From Thermodesulfovibrionales bacterium (GTDB lineage: Bacteria > Nitrospirota > Thermodesulfovibrionia > Thermodesulfovibrionales > UBA1546): a stretch of 11,903 nucleotides of DNA. Position numbers and translations under genes: made by a program. The DNA lies in the NCBI GenBank assembly GCA_919901705.1, contig CAKKPR010000335.1, forward strand, positions 1 through 11,903, given 5' to 3'. The notes under the pieces were generated by a model. That model worked only from the letters and a program-made list of their open reading frames with translations. It searched no databases and had not been told where the DNA came from. The first letter of the stretch is position 1. Each line of letters begins with the position of its first letter. Positions 1 to 7,503 of this stretch are shown one piece after another.

Positions 1-181
1 CTGTCCAGACAAGCTGAGGGTCAAGAGACGAATCGCGCGGATAGAGAATTTTCTTGGGCTTTATTTCATCTTCTTTCACAAAATTCTGAAGCTCGGCAGT
101 CGGGATGTTCTTGCGCCTGTCTTTATGACGGGTGGATTCGACAGGAGTTGCAGGCTTCTTGTCCTTATTTTTCGGCGGCAT
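1..181 (-). CDS. Type III-like site-specific DNA methyltransferase, N-terminal fragment (runs off the left edge)
   Basis: Only the first 60 codons are present; the gene continues beyond base 1. The visible protein starts MPPKNKDKK, is very basic at first, then reads NIPTAELQNFV and LYPRDSSLDPQLVW. From memory, this NIPT-ELRDFV / LYPRD-SLDPQLVWKGKDEQD pattern opens a family of adenine-specific methyltransferases of type III restriction-modification (Mod) systems. The catalytic DPPY and SAM-binding motifs would lie outside the window, so the call rests on the N-terminal signature alone. The ATG (179-181) overlaps the end of the upstream HEPN gene by 17 bases. It is preceded by a GGGAGAG ribosome binding site inside that gene, which suggests translational coupling. 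The family call is fairly likely but cannot be proven from 60 residues. Confidence 0.62.
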   Translation of the reverse strand, partial: MPPKNKDKKPATPVESTRHKDRRKNIPTAELQNFVKEDEIKPKKILYPRDSSLDPQLVWT

Positions 182-536
182 GTGGCGTCTCTCCCGATGC
201 AATATCGGCAAGAATTTGCTGAATGTTAGGTTTCAAAGGAGGAAGTTTTACTGTTGCAACTTCCCATACACGCTTCAAATCAATTCCAAAATAGAAATGC
301 GCTATTTTGTCCCTCATGCCGGTGAGATATTTCCATGGAACCTGCTTATATTTTTCTCTGATGGAACCCGGAATATTTTTGGCGGCTTCGCCGACAATTT
401 CGACACACCGAACCACAGCAAAGTTTGTCTTCGTATCCCTTATAAAATCTTCATAACTCATGTCGGCAATAAAACTCTCCGTTTTTTCAATATGCTCAAG
501 TATATCCTTAATAAAAAGTCCGAATTCCCTTTTCAC
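165..536 (-). CDS. hepT: HepT-like HEPN-domain toxin (DUF86 family) of an MntA/HepT toxin-antitoxin pair
   Basis: This 123-residue, mostly helical protein has the usual length of DUF86/HepT proteins. The RX4HXY signature is visible as R75-DKIA-H80-F-Y82. In characterised HepT proteins the Arg and His make up the RNase site, and the Tyr is the residue modified with AMP by the partner MntA. Other family hallmarks are FAVVRCVEIVGEAAKNIP (residues 39-56) and VPWKYLTGMRDKIAH (66-80). The ATG (534-536) overlaps the stop of the upstream nucleotidyltransferase gene by 4 bases (ATGA), the standard antitoxin-then-toxin layout. The 3' end overlaps the methyltransferase gene. Expected role: a cytoplasmic toxin that cleaves RNA when not modified and neutralised. 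The active-site motif looks intact. Confidence 0.9.
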   Translation of the reverse strand: MKREFGLFIKDILEHIEKTESFIADMSYEDFIRDTKTNFAVVRCVEIVGEAAKNIPGSIREKYKQVPWKYLTGMRDKIAHFYFGIDLKRVWEVATVKLPPLKPNIQQILADIASGETPHAAEK

Positions 537-826
537 AGATAGACAACCTCCTTGAGAATAATTTCTTTTAGCTCCCGTCTGATGTCTTCCTTGGGAACAA
601 GATCAACCTTTGTTTTCAGCAATCCAGCAATATAGTCTTCAGCGTCTATCCATTCAAAAAATCCTACCGCTTTATTAAATCTCACAAGAATATCAATATC
701 ACTTTTTCTTTTTTGCTCCCCACGGACATACGAACCGAAAATACCGATTTCGGTTATGCCGTATTTTTCCCTGAGATATTCTCTATGTTCTGTCAATGTT
801 TTTTTGATCCGCTCAAGTTTTGTCAT
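533..826 (-). CDS. mntA: MntA-like minimal nucleotidyltransferase antitoxin
   Basis: A 97-residue minimal nucleotidyltransferase of the pol-beta superfamily. The catalytic signature GSX10DXD is complete: G31-S32, then D43-I-D45, with a third acidic residue D75 in KVDLVP. The opening IGIFGSYVRGEQKRKSDIDI is typical of MNT antitoxins. In characterised pairs, MntA transfers AMP groups to a tyrosine of HepT and so silences it; the HepT next door keeps that tyrosine. The start ATG (824-826) has AAGGCGG five bases upstream. The 59-base gap to the PASTA gene shows only a weak promoter candidate (TATGATAAT on the minus strand at 849-857, without a good -35), so transcription from the gyrA operon is also possible. 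Confidence 0.9.
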   Translation of the reverse strand: MTKLERIKKTLTEHREYLREKYGITEIGIFGSYVRGEQKRKSDIDILVRFNKAVGFFEWIDAEDYIAGLLKTKVDLVPKEDIRRELKEIILKEVVYL

Positions 827-885
827 TTAAACCGCCTTGTTTTTTAATATTATCATAGACTTGCAGGAATCTTCTAATAGCTTAT

Positions 886-1584
886 TTACTCCCCTTCTAA
901 TTGAATGTTTATTATATCCCCTGCCTTGATCTGGCTGCCGGCCTTCGGTTTTTGTGATTTTACCTTTTCGCCAGAACCTGTAATATTAAGTTTCAGGCCA
1001 AGTTTTTCTGCAAGCTGCAGAGCCTCTTCCGGCGTCTTTCCCTGAAAATCAGGACAATAATAAATAACCTCATAAGGCCCTGCACTGACAATAAGCGTAA
1101 CTTTTTCAGCAATCTTTTCGTCGGGGCCTGGTTTCTGTGAGATTACCTTATCCCTTTCATCTGTGCCTGAATGAACACGGATGACCTTTGCTACCTTTAA
1201 TCCATTTTGTAAAAGGATGGATTCCGCCTTATCCGCAGACTCTCCAATCACTGAGGGAATTATCTGAACCCTCGGGCCTTTGCTGAGTATAACCTTTATC
1301 CTCCGCTGTTCTTTAACCCCGCTTCCGGCAGGCACATCCTGCCTCAGTATATATCCACCAGCCACTGAAGGATCATATTCTTCGCCTTCTATTTTGAGGT
1401 TAAGGCCCTTCTTGCTTAGAATCTCGTTTGCCTCAACAAGGTTTTTACCGGAAAGATCAGGGACATCTACTGTCCTGCTGAAGCTCATAAGCTTGAATGT
1501 CAAATACGCAAAGAGTAAACCGAGAAGCACAAAACCAAAAACATACAGAGGAACCTTTATTATTTTGCTTACGGCTTTCTGCAA
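886..1584 (-). CDS. Membrane-anchored protein with three PASTA domains, no kinase domain
   Basis: The 232-residue protein has a short basic N-terminus, one membrane segment (about residues 11-33) and three tandem PASTA repeats (about 38-104, 105-170 and 172-231). Each repeat has the usual VPDLxGKxxxEAxxxLxxxGL opening and a QxPxAGxxV/I-type closing. PASTA domains bind peptidoglycan fragments or act as structural spacers, usually on Ser/Thr kinases or penicillin-binding proteins. Here neither catalytic domain is attached, so the protein probably sits outside the membrane as a wall sensor or scaffold. The start is TTG (1582-1584), 5 bases after the gyrA stop, with AGGAC upstream inside the gyrA tail. 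The next Met (residue 33) would cut away the membrane segment. The tight spacing indicates co-transcription with gyrA. Confidence 0.82.
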   Translation of the reverse strand: MQKAVSKIIKVPLYVFGFVLLGLLFAYLTFKLMSFSRTVDVPDLSGKNLVEANEILSKKGLNLKIEGEEYDPSVAGGYILRQDVPAGSGVKEQRRIKVILSKGPRVQIIPSVIGESADKAESILLQNGLKVAKVIRVHSGTDERDKVISQKPGPDEKIAEKVTLIVSAGPYEVIYYCPDFQGKTPEEALQLAEKLGLKLNITGSGEKVKSQKPKAGSQIKAGDIINIQLEGE

Positions 1585-1589
1585 ATCAG

Positions 1590-3998
1590 TTAGTCCTTTT
1601 CAACTACCTTGCTCATGCTTACAATCTTATCCTCTGCATCAACATCCATAAGCTTTACACCCTGCGTATTCCTGCCCTGAAGGGATATATTGTCTGCGGT
1701 TGTCCTTATGAGCTTCCCTGAATTGGTTATCATAATTATCTCATCCTCATCCCGTACCTGAATAAGTCCGATTGCCTTCCCGCCTTTTTCTATGGTTTTT
1801 ATTGATATAACACCTTTTCCACCCCTGCCCTGAACACGATACTCTTCTATCTTGGTTCTTTTGCCCAGCCCCTTTTCGGTAACTGTGAGAAGATACGTTC
1901 TGTCTTCTGCAACCTCTGCAGATACCACCTCGTCACCCTTTACAAGGCGTATGCCTATAACTCCTTTAGCCGTACGTCCCATATCACGGACATCCTCTTC
2001 ATTAAACCGTATCGAAAGACCGTCCTTTGTACCTATAATCAAGTCACTTTTACCGTCCGTTTTTTTAACCGCTATAAGCTCGTCGCCCTCTTCGATTGTT
2101 ATTGCAATAATACCTTTGCCCCGCGGATTGCTGTATTCTTCGAGAGCAGTTTTTTTAACAGTACCATTTTTTGTAAACATCACAAGAAATGCCTCCTTAA
2201 AATCCCTGATCGGCAGGGCTGTTGTAATCCTCTCCCCCTCCGAGAGCTGGAGGAGATTCACCAGCGCCTTGCCTTTTGCAGTACGGCCTGCCTCCGGAAT
2301 CTGGTATACCTTCAACCAGTATAAGCGCCCGAGGTTGGAAAAGAAGAGCATATAATCATGCGTCGAACCGATAAAGAGCTGTTCAACAAAATCCTCTTCC
2401 TTTGTCTCCATACCGATAAGCCCTTTACCCCCTCTGCGCTGGCTTCTGTATGCAGACAGCGGATTCCTCTTTATATATCCCTGATGAGAGATCGTGATAA
2501 CCATGTCCTCTTCTGTTATAAGGTCTTCAATAGTAATATCCCTTATATCCGTAGCAATCTCCGTCCTTCGTTCATCAGCGTATTTTTCCTTTATCTCGAT
2601 GAGTTCATCCCTGATTATCTTCGATACAAGTGCATCGCTTCCGAGTATTGCCTTAAGCCTTTCTATCTCTTTTAATATCTCAGTGTATTCATTTATTATC
2701 TTTTCGCGTTCAAGTCCTGTCAGCCTCTGCAGTTTCATATCGAGTATTGCCTGGGCCTGAAGCTCTGACAGAGGGTAGTCCTTTACCAATCCAAGCCTTG
2801 CCTCCTCAGGGGTCTTTGCTTTCCTTATTAAGGCAATAATCGCGTCAAGGTGATCAAGCGCTATCTTCAGCCCTTCTAATATATGCGCCCTCTCATCTGC
2901 CTTCCTGAGTTCAAACCTGGTCCTTCTTATAACAACATCCCGCCGATACTGCAGGAAATGGCTGAGTATCTTCTTCAGAGGCAGAACCTGAGGCTGATTA
3001 TTGATAATGGCAAGCATTATAATTCCGAATGTTGATTCCATCTGTGTGTGCTTGTAGAGATTATTAAGAACTACCTCAGCCATCTCACCTCTCTTGAGTT
3101 CAAGGACGACCCTTATGCCGTCTCTGTCTGATTCGTCCCTTATCTCAGATATCCCTTCTATCCTCTTTTCTCTTACAAGCTCGGCAATCTTTTCTATAAG
3201 CCTTGACTTGTTTACCTGATATGGGAGTTCAGTGATTATGACATTTTCTCCCCCCCGGTATTCCTGCTCGATCCTTGCCTTGGCCCTTACCTTAATAAGT
3301 CCTCTTCCCGTGTTATAAGCGTCGACAATACCTTCAGCGCCGTGAATTATGCCGCCCGTCGGAAAATCAGGACCCTTTATTACACCCATAAGGTCATTGA
3401 TTGCTGTCTCAGGATTATCAAGGAGCATAACAAGACCATCCGTTATCTCTCCCAGATTATGAGGAGGTATATTCGTTGCCATTCCAACAGCGATTCCCGC
3501 AGAGCCGTTAATTATAAGATTCGGCACCCGTGACGGAAGTACCAGCGGTTCCTCTGTTGTTTCGTCAAAATTGGATTTAAAGTCAACTGTCTCCTTGTCG
3601 ATATCAGCGAGCAGGTCTTCTGCAATCTTCGCAAGCCTTGCCTCGGTATAACGGTATGCAGCAGCGGGATCTCCGTCGATAGAGCCAAAATTACCCTGAC
3701 CGTCTATCAATGGATAACGCATATTGAAATCCTGCGCAAGCCTTACGAGCGCATCATATACAGCGGTATCGCCATGCGGATGGTATTTCTTTAAAACCTC
3801 ACCAACAACACCGGCGCACTTTGAATATTTTTTGTTCGAAAGAAGACCCTCCTTGAACATTGCATAGAGTATCCTTCTCTGAACAGGTTTAAGCCCGTCT
3901 CTTATGTCAGGCAACGCCCTGCCGATTATTACGCTCATAGCGTAATCCAGATAGGAGACCTTCATCTCCTCTTCAATACTTATTGGAACCTTCGCCAT
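1590..3998 (-). CDS. gyrA: DNA gyrase subunit A
   Basis: An 802-residue GyrA, close to the length of B. subtilis GyrA. The A subunit cuts and rejoins both strands while GyrB supplies ATP hydrolysis, together adding negative supercoils. The catalytic tyrosine is Y117 in YRYTEARL. The quinolone-resistance region reads HPHGDTAVYD, with T78 at the E. coli Ser83 position and D82 at the Asp87 position. The GyrA box QRRGGKG (520-526) is complete and separates gyrase from topoisomerase IV ParC. The C-terminal beta-pinwheel then runs to the end, without a long acidic tail. The chosen start is ATG 3996-3998 (MAKVPISIEE), with GAGGGGAG two bases upstream. The open frame extends to 4076, but that extension has no family similarity and covers the promoter. 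It is first in an operon with the PASTA gene. Confidence 0.97.
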   Translation of the reverse strand: MAKVPISIEEEMKVSYLDYAMSVIIGRALPDIRDGLKPVQRRILYAMFKEGLLSNKKYSKCAGVVGEVLKKYHPHGDTAVYDALVRLAQDFNMRYPLIDGQGNFGSIDGDPAAAYRYTEARLAKIAEDLLADIDKETVDFKSNFDETTEEPLVLPSRVPNLIINGSAGIAVGMATNIPPHNLGEITDGLVMLLDNPETAINDLMGVIKGPDFPTGGIIHGAEGIVDAYNTGRGLIKVRAKARIEQEYRGGENVIITELPYQVNKSRLIEKIAELVREKRIEGISEIRDESDRDGIRVVLELKRGEMAEVVLNNLYKHTQMESTFGIIMLAIINNQPQVLPLKKILSHFLQYRRDVVIRRTRFELRKADERAHILEGLKIALDHLDAIIALIRKAKTPEEARLGLVKDYPLSELQAQAILDMKLQRLTGLEREKIINEYTEILKEIERLKAILGSDALVSKIIRDELIEIKEKYADERRTEIATDIRDITIEDLITEEDMVITISHQGYIKRNPLSAYRSQRRGGKGLIGMETKEEDFVEQLFIGSTHDYMLFFSNLGRLYWLKVYQIPEAGRTAKGKALVNLLQLSEGERITTALPIRDFKEAFLVMFTKNGTVKKTALEEYSNPRGKGIIAITIEEGDELIAVKKTDGKSDLIIGTKDGLSIRFNEEDVRDMGRTAKGVIGIRLVKGDEVVSAEVAEDRTYLLTVTEKGLGKRTKIEEYRVQGRGGKGVISIKTIEKGGKAIGLIQVRDEDEIIMITNSGKLIRTTADNISLQGRNTQGVKLMDVDAEDKIVSMSKVVEKD

Positions 3999-4046
3999 TT
4001 CTCTCCCCTCTAACCAATAATCGCGTGATATTCGGAAAAACATGAT

Positions 4047-4055
4047 ATTGTAGCA
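4047..4055 (-). promoter_or_regulatory. Extended -10 promoter for gyrA
   Basis: On the minus strand this reads TGCTACAAT, a TGn-TACAAT extended -10 box with no good -35 at 16-18 bases. The predicted transcription start is near 4040, giving a leader of about 40 bases before the gyrA ATG. It mirrors the divergent promoter at 4099-4107. Inferred from sequence only. Confidence 0.5.
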
Positions 4056-4098
4056 TAAGTTGTCGCCTAAAAACATTCGGTTTTGCCATAAAATTTTC

Positions 4099-4107
4099 TG
4101 CTATAAT
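4099..4107 (+). promoter_or_regulatory. Extended -10 promoter for the NtrC-family regulator operon
   Basis: The sequence TGCTATAAT is a perfect TGn-TATAAT extended -10 box. A TTGCCA at 4083-4088 is only 13 bases upstream, too close to act as its -35. Transcription would begin near 4114, leaving a leader of about 58 bases before ATG 4172. That leader can fold an AGAGGTG (4128-4134) / CACCTTT (4159-4165) stem. The start codon itself has no clear Shine-Dalgarno sequence. Confidence 0.5.
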
Positions 4108-4171
4108 TGTTAGGTAGCCAAAAAAAAAGAGGTGCTTAAATCCATCACATCAAATTTACACCTTTAACATA

Positions 4172-5503
4172 ATGAAAAATTCACCGGTCAGGATATTAAT
4201 TGCCGACGATGAAAAAAACTTCAGAGAGGTTCTTATGACCACACTCTCTGATGAGGGTTTTGATGTTACGGGGGCTGACAGCAGCCTTAAGGCAAAAGAC
4301 CTTCTTGAAAAAGAAGAATACGACGTCCTGCTGCTTGATTTAAATATGCCGGAAGTCGGCGGGATGGAAGTCCTGAAAAAAATAAAAACTTTTGAGATAC
4401 CAACCGAAGTAGTAATCCTCACAGGCGTTGGAATCGTGTCTACGGCTGTTGAGGCCATGAAACTCGGAGCCTATGATTATCTTACAAAACCATTCAAGAT
4501 CGAAGAACTTAAAGCCGTCATTGAAAAAGCGTATGAGAAGAAAAAACTCCGCAGCGAAAACCTGCTGCTCAAGACACAGATAAAAAGACAATTCAGGCAA
4601 AAAAACATCATAACAAAAAATACTTTAATGCTAGATATTCTTGAGACCGTCAAAAAGGTTGCGAGCCCGGATTCTCCGGTGCTTATTTACGGCGAGAGCG
4701 GTGTTGGCAAAGAGCTGATAGCAAGGGCCATCCATGATGCATCGGAAAGAACTGAAAAACCCTATATCCCAATCAACTGCGGGGCAATCCCCGAAAACAT
4801 AATTGAAAGCGAACTGTTCGGACATGAAAAGGGGTCGTTCACGGGAGCATACGAAAAAAAATTAGGCTTACTGGAAATAGCTGATGGCGGGACCCTTTTC
4901 CTTGATGAGATTGGCGATCTGCCGCTGCAACTTCAGATAAAATTGCTGCGCGTCATCGAGACAAAAAGTTTTTTCAGGGTGGGCGGGATAAGAGAAATGA
5001 AAGTTGATGTAAAGTTTGTATTTGCCACAAACAAGGATATTAAAACAGAGACTGAAAAAGGCAGGTTCAGGCATGATCTCTACTATCGTATAAGTGCGTT
5101 AACCATTCATATCCCCCCTTTAAGGGAAAGGAAAGAGGATATCCCCTTGCTTATTGCACACTTTAGAGAGAACAATCCTGCCTTCAAACATAAAAAGTTC
5201 AGCAAGGATGCATTGGATGCCATCTCTGAATATTCATGGCCCGGAAATGTCAGGGAGCTTCAGAACGTGTTACACAGGACTCTATTGCTGTCAAAGGCCG
5301 ATACAATAACCCGTAAGGACCTGCCCGCAGACCTGATTACAGGTAATAAAATTTCAGGCAGCCGGCTTGAAGATATCGAAAAAAATCATATTCTCAAAAT
5401 CCTCAGGGAAGCTGGCGGACAAAGAGGAAGGGCAGCGGAGATACTCGGTATTGACCCGAAAACTCTTTATCGGAAGCTAATGAGTTACGGGATAAAAGAA
5501 TGA
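4172..5503 (+). CDS. NtrC-family sigma-54-dependent response regulator
   Basis: This 443-residue protein has the full NtrC layout. The receiver domain (about 6-120) has acidic pocket D12/D13, phosphoacceptor D56 (LLLDLNMP), T84 and K106. The AAA+ sigma-54 activator domain (about 145-375) has Walker A GESGVGK (174-180), the sigma-54 contact loop GSFTGA (221-226, Ser in place of the commoner Ala), Walker B LFLDE (242-246), and the Arg-rich GRFRHDLYYR segment. A Fis-type helix-turn-helix lies at about 412-440 (RAAEILGIDPKTLYRKL). It should bind paired upstream sites and drive open-complex formation by sigma-54 polymerase when phosphorylated. The adjacent histidine kinase is the obvious partner, and a strong sigma-54 promoter lies 2 kb downstream. 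Start ATG 4172 lacks a clear ribosome binding site, but no better start exists before the receiver. Confidence 0.95.
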   Translation: MKNSPVRILIADDEKNFREVLMTTLSDEGFDVTGADSSLKAKDLLEKEEYDVLLLDLNMPEVGGMEVLKKIKTFEIPTEVVILTGVGIVSTAVEAMKLGAYDYLTKPFKIEELKAVIEKAYEKKKLRSENLLLKTQIKRQFRQKNIITKNTLMLDILETVKKVASPDSPVLIYGESGVGKELIARAIHDASERTEKPYIPINCGAIPENIIESELFGHEKGSFTGAYEKKLGLLEIADGGTLFLDEIGDLPLQLQIKLLRVIETKSFFRVGGIREMKVDVKFVFATNKDIKTETEKGRFRHDLYYRISALTIHIPPLRERKEDIPLLIAHFRENNPAFKHKKFSKDALDAISEYSWPGNVRELQNVLHRTLLLSKADTITRKDLPADLITGNKISGSRLEDIEKNHILKILREAGGQRGRAAEILGIDPKTLYRKLMSYGIKE

Positions 5504-5583
5504 GCAAAGTCAGGATATCTTTAAGCGGCAGATGCAGATGTTATAGTGCAGCAAAAAAAATCAGGAAGATAAAAAATGCTTAA
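5500..5583 (+). CDS. Possible 27-codon linking ORF between regulator and kinase genes
   Basis: An ATG at 5500 overlaps the regulator's TGA by 4 bases (ATGA). The frame runs 27 codons to TAA 5581-5583, overlapping the first 8 bases of the kinase gene. The peptide (MSKVRISLSG start) is basic, with nine Lys/Arg and two Cys. It could be a coupling ORF that hands ribosomes from the regulator to the kinase gene, or a chance frame. The only upstream ribosome-binding candidate is weak, while the kinase has its own AGGAAG. I do not recognise the peptide. Confidence 0.2.
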   Translation: MSKVRISLSGRCRCYSAAKKIRKIKNA

Positions 5584-7408
5584 ATTCAAATCCCTTACGG
5601 CAAAACTTATTTTCATGGGTATTATAATGCTTTCATTCATCGCCATCTATATCACTGCCACCTTTATCTTTACACATCAAATTAGCGACAATTCCTTAAG
5701 GATAAATCTTGCCGGAAGCCTGAGATCCCGTTCCTTTGAAATGACATGGATAATTAATAGAATAATTAAGACAGCAGACCCGGGATTAAAAGAATCTCTT
5801 ACTGCAGAACTTAGTAATGAGATAAATATGTATGAAAGAATAGCTGACAATATAAAAAATGGGAATAGAGAACTTGGTATCAGGGCGCTTCAAAATAAAG
5901 ATGAGATAATGATGTTTGATGGTTTCCTTGACGAGTGGAATAATACTTTAAAGCCTCTGCTTTTAGAGATTACTAAACTTCATGGGGAAAGAACCGGGAT
6001 ATTACTTGACAGATACAATGTGGGAATACAGAACTACGCATATGGCATAAACCGCTTTGTCGGTCTTTTAGAGGCTGAACACAAAACAAAACTAGAAGAT
6101 TTTAATGCGTTCAGATTCTATATATTCGGCTTATTTTTCATTACAACAGTCTTCATTATATTTTATGCAAGGCATGACGTTATCAAGCCTGCAAACAATC
6201 TTAAGAATGGAGTAAAAGAAATTGCGGATGGAAACTTTGACGTCAGGGTTGACATAAGAAGCAAAGATGAGATTGGAGAGCTTTCCGGTGCTTTCAACAA
6301 AATGGCAGAGGCAATAAATGAAAGGGACAGAGAAAAAAATATCCTCTTTAAGCAGATCAAGCGCTCCCACGAACAATGGCAGAATACATTTGACAGCATC
6401 ACAGACCTTATTTCCATACATGACAAGGAGTTTAATATAGTCAAAGCTAACCGCGCATTTATGGAATACTTCGGCCTGACTCACGAAGAAATGACAAGCA
6501 AAAAATGCTACGAATTTTTCCATGGAACCGATTTATATGCGGAAAACTGCCCGCATCTAATAACATTAAATGAAAACCGGCCTGAAACAGCAGAAATTAT
6601 AAACATCAAAACCAGCAGAATATTCCGTATATCAACATTCCCGTTTTATTTTCCTGAATCGGATTTTAAAGGTTCAATCCATATAGCGCGCGATATCACT
6701 GAGGAAAAGGAAAAAGAGATGCAGCTTATTATGAGCGACAGGCTTGCGGCATTGGGACAGATGGCATCAGGCATAGCCCATGAGATAAATAACCCCATGG
6801 CCTCGATTGCAGGCTGTGCAGAGGGACTTTTGTCCAGAGTAAAGACCAACCGGTTTGACCCTGTATTATTCGAAAATTACTTAAAAATCATAGAGGAAGA
6901 AATTTCAAGGTGCAAAAAAATCACAACAGATATGCTCTCCTTTGTAAGAGAAAAAACTTATGAGAAAAAAGAGATTAATTTAAATGAGAGCCTCGATAAA
7001 ACCCTTGAGATAATTGGCTTTCAGGGCAGATTGAAAGGGATTACTGTAATAAAAAACTATGCAAAGGCAATACCGGTGGTGCATGCAAGTGAAGGTGAAC
7101 TAAGGCAGGCTTTTATAGCGATAATAACGAATGCCCTTGACGCCATGCAGGATAACGGCACTCTTACACTCGAAACAGGGATAGAAGACAACATGATATT
7201 CATAAAAATCAGCGACTCAGGAACAGGCATACAATCCGAGCATATTGACAGGATATTTACACACTTTTTTACAACAAAGGCTGAAAAAGGAGGCACAGGG
7301 CTTGGCCTCTCTATAGCAAGAAAAATTATTACAGACAATAATGGAAGCATCCATGTTACTTCAGAAATTGGGAAGGGAACTACCTTTAAAATAACATTGC
7401 CCCTATAA
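5576..7408 (+). CDS. Membrane sensor histidine kinase with NarX-like sensor domain, HAMP and PAS
   Basis: Domain order in the 610 residues: membrane segment 1 (about 11-33), an extracytoplasmic helical domain (34-178), membrane segment 2 (about 179-198), HAMP (about 200-252), PAS (about 264-375), HisKA, and HATPase to the end. The phosphoacceptor is H402 in GIAHEINNP. The ATP site has N519, D547-SGTG and the GGTGLGLS lid (572-579). The sensor start INLAGSLRSRSFEM (43-56) resembles the P-box of the nitrate sensors NarX/NarQ and the related PilJ-type N-terminal domain. That hints at a small anion or redox signal but does not prove nitrate. The PAS domain carries Cys311 and Cys325 in a CYEFFHG...NCPH pattern. 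AGGAAG precedes the ATG. It lies 72 bases after the NtrC-type regulator, its likely phosphorylation target. Confidence 0.93.
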   Translation: MLKFKSLTAKLIFMGIIMLSFIAIYITATFIFTHQISDNSLRINLAGSLRSRSFEMTWIINRIIKTADPGLKESLTAELSNEINMYERIADNIKNGNRELGIRALQNKDEIMMFDGFLDEWNNTLKPLLLEITKLHGERTGILLDRYNVGIQNYAYGINRFVGLLEAEHKTKLEDFNAFRFYIFGLFFITTVFIIFYARHDVIKPANNLKNGVKEIADGNFDVRVDIRSKDEIGELSGAFNKMAEAINERDREKNILFKQIKRSHEQWQNTFDSITDLISIHDKEFNIVKANRAFMEYFGLTHEEMTSKKCYEFFHGTDLYAENCPHLITLNENRPETAEIINIKTSRIFRISTFPFYFPESDFKGSIHIARDITEEKEKEMQLIMSDRLAALGQMASGIAHEINNPMASIAGCAEGLLSRVKTNRFDPVLFENYLKIIEEEISRCKKITTDMLSFVREKTYEKKEINLNESLDKTLEIIGFQGRLKGITVIKNYAKAIPVVHASEGELRQAFIAIITNALDAMQDNGTLTLETGIEDNMIFIKISDSGTGIQSEHIDRIFTHFFTTKAEKGGTGLGLSIARKIITDNNGSIHVTSEIGKGTTFKITLPL

Positions 7409-7423
7409 CCTCACAAGTCAATA

Positions 7424-7449
7424 TGCCCTTATGGCAGGGCAATATGCCC
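7424..7449 (+). promoter_or_regulatory. Paired palindromic sites, likely upstream activator sequence
   Basis: Two abutting palindromes occur here: TGCC-CTTAT-GGCA (7424-7436) and GGGCA-ATA-TGCCC (7437-7449). The surrounding 10-mer CAATATGCCC is repeated directly at 7419 and 7440, 21 bases apart, two helical turns. Their centres lie about 100 and 87 bases upstream of the predicted sigma-54 start near 7530, the usual distance for NtrC-type activator binding. The likely binder is the NtrC-family regulator encoded at 4172-5503 (inference). Confidence 0.5.
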
Positions 7450-7485
7450 GACAATAATCCATTTCAATCATAAATTTTTCAGTAA

Positions 7486-7498
7486 AATCAATATATTA
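7486..7498 (+). promoter_or_regulatory. IHF-like binding site
   Basis: AATCAA-TATA-TTA matches the IHF consensus WATCAANNNNTTR exactly. It sits between the palindromic activator sites and the -24 element, where IHF bends DNA at many sigma-54 promoters. The region is AT-rich, so a chance match is possible. Confidence 0.38.
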
Positions 7499-7503
7499 TG
7501 TCA

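Noticed and set aside
132..542. 136-residue plus-strand frame opposite the HepT-like gene
   Set aside because: It is antisense to a gene with clear family motifs and has no recognisable domain. The same holds for the open frames opposite gyrA, the regulator, the kinase, and the resB- and ccsA-like genes.
3999..4076. N-terminal extension of gyrA to an upstream ATG
   Set aside because: The 26 extra residues do not resemble GyrA, the extension covers the extended -10 promoter, and the ATG at 3996-3998 has a strong ribosome binding site.
4083..4107. TTGCCA with TATAAT as a standard -35/-10 promoter
   Set aside because: The spacer is only 13 bases; the extended -10 TGCTATAAT explains the site better.
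7433..7448. GGCAGGGCAATATGCC as a second sigma-54 promoter
   Set aside because: The GG to GC distance is one base too long and the -12 part lacks TTGC; it is better explained as paired palindromic binding sites.
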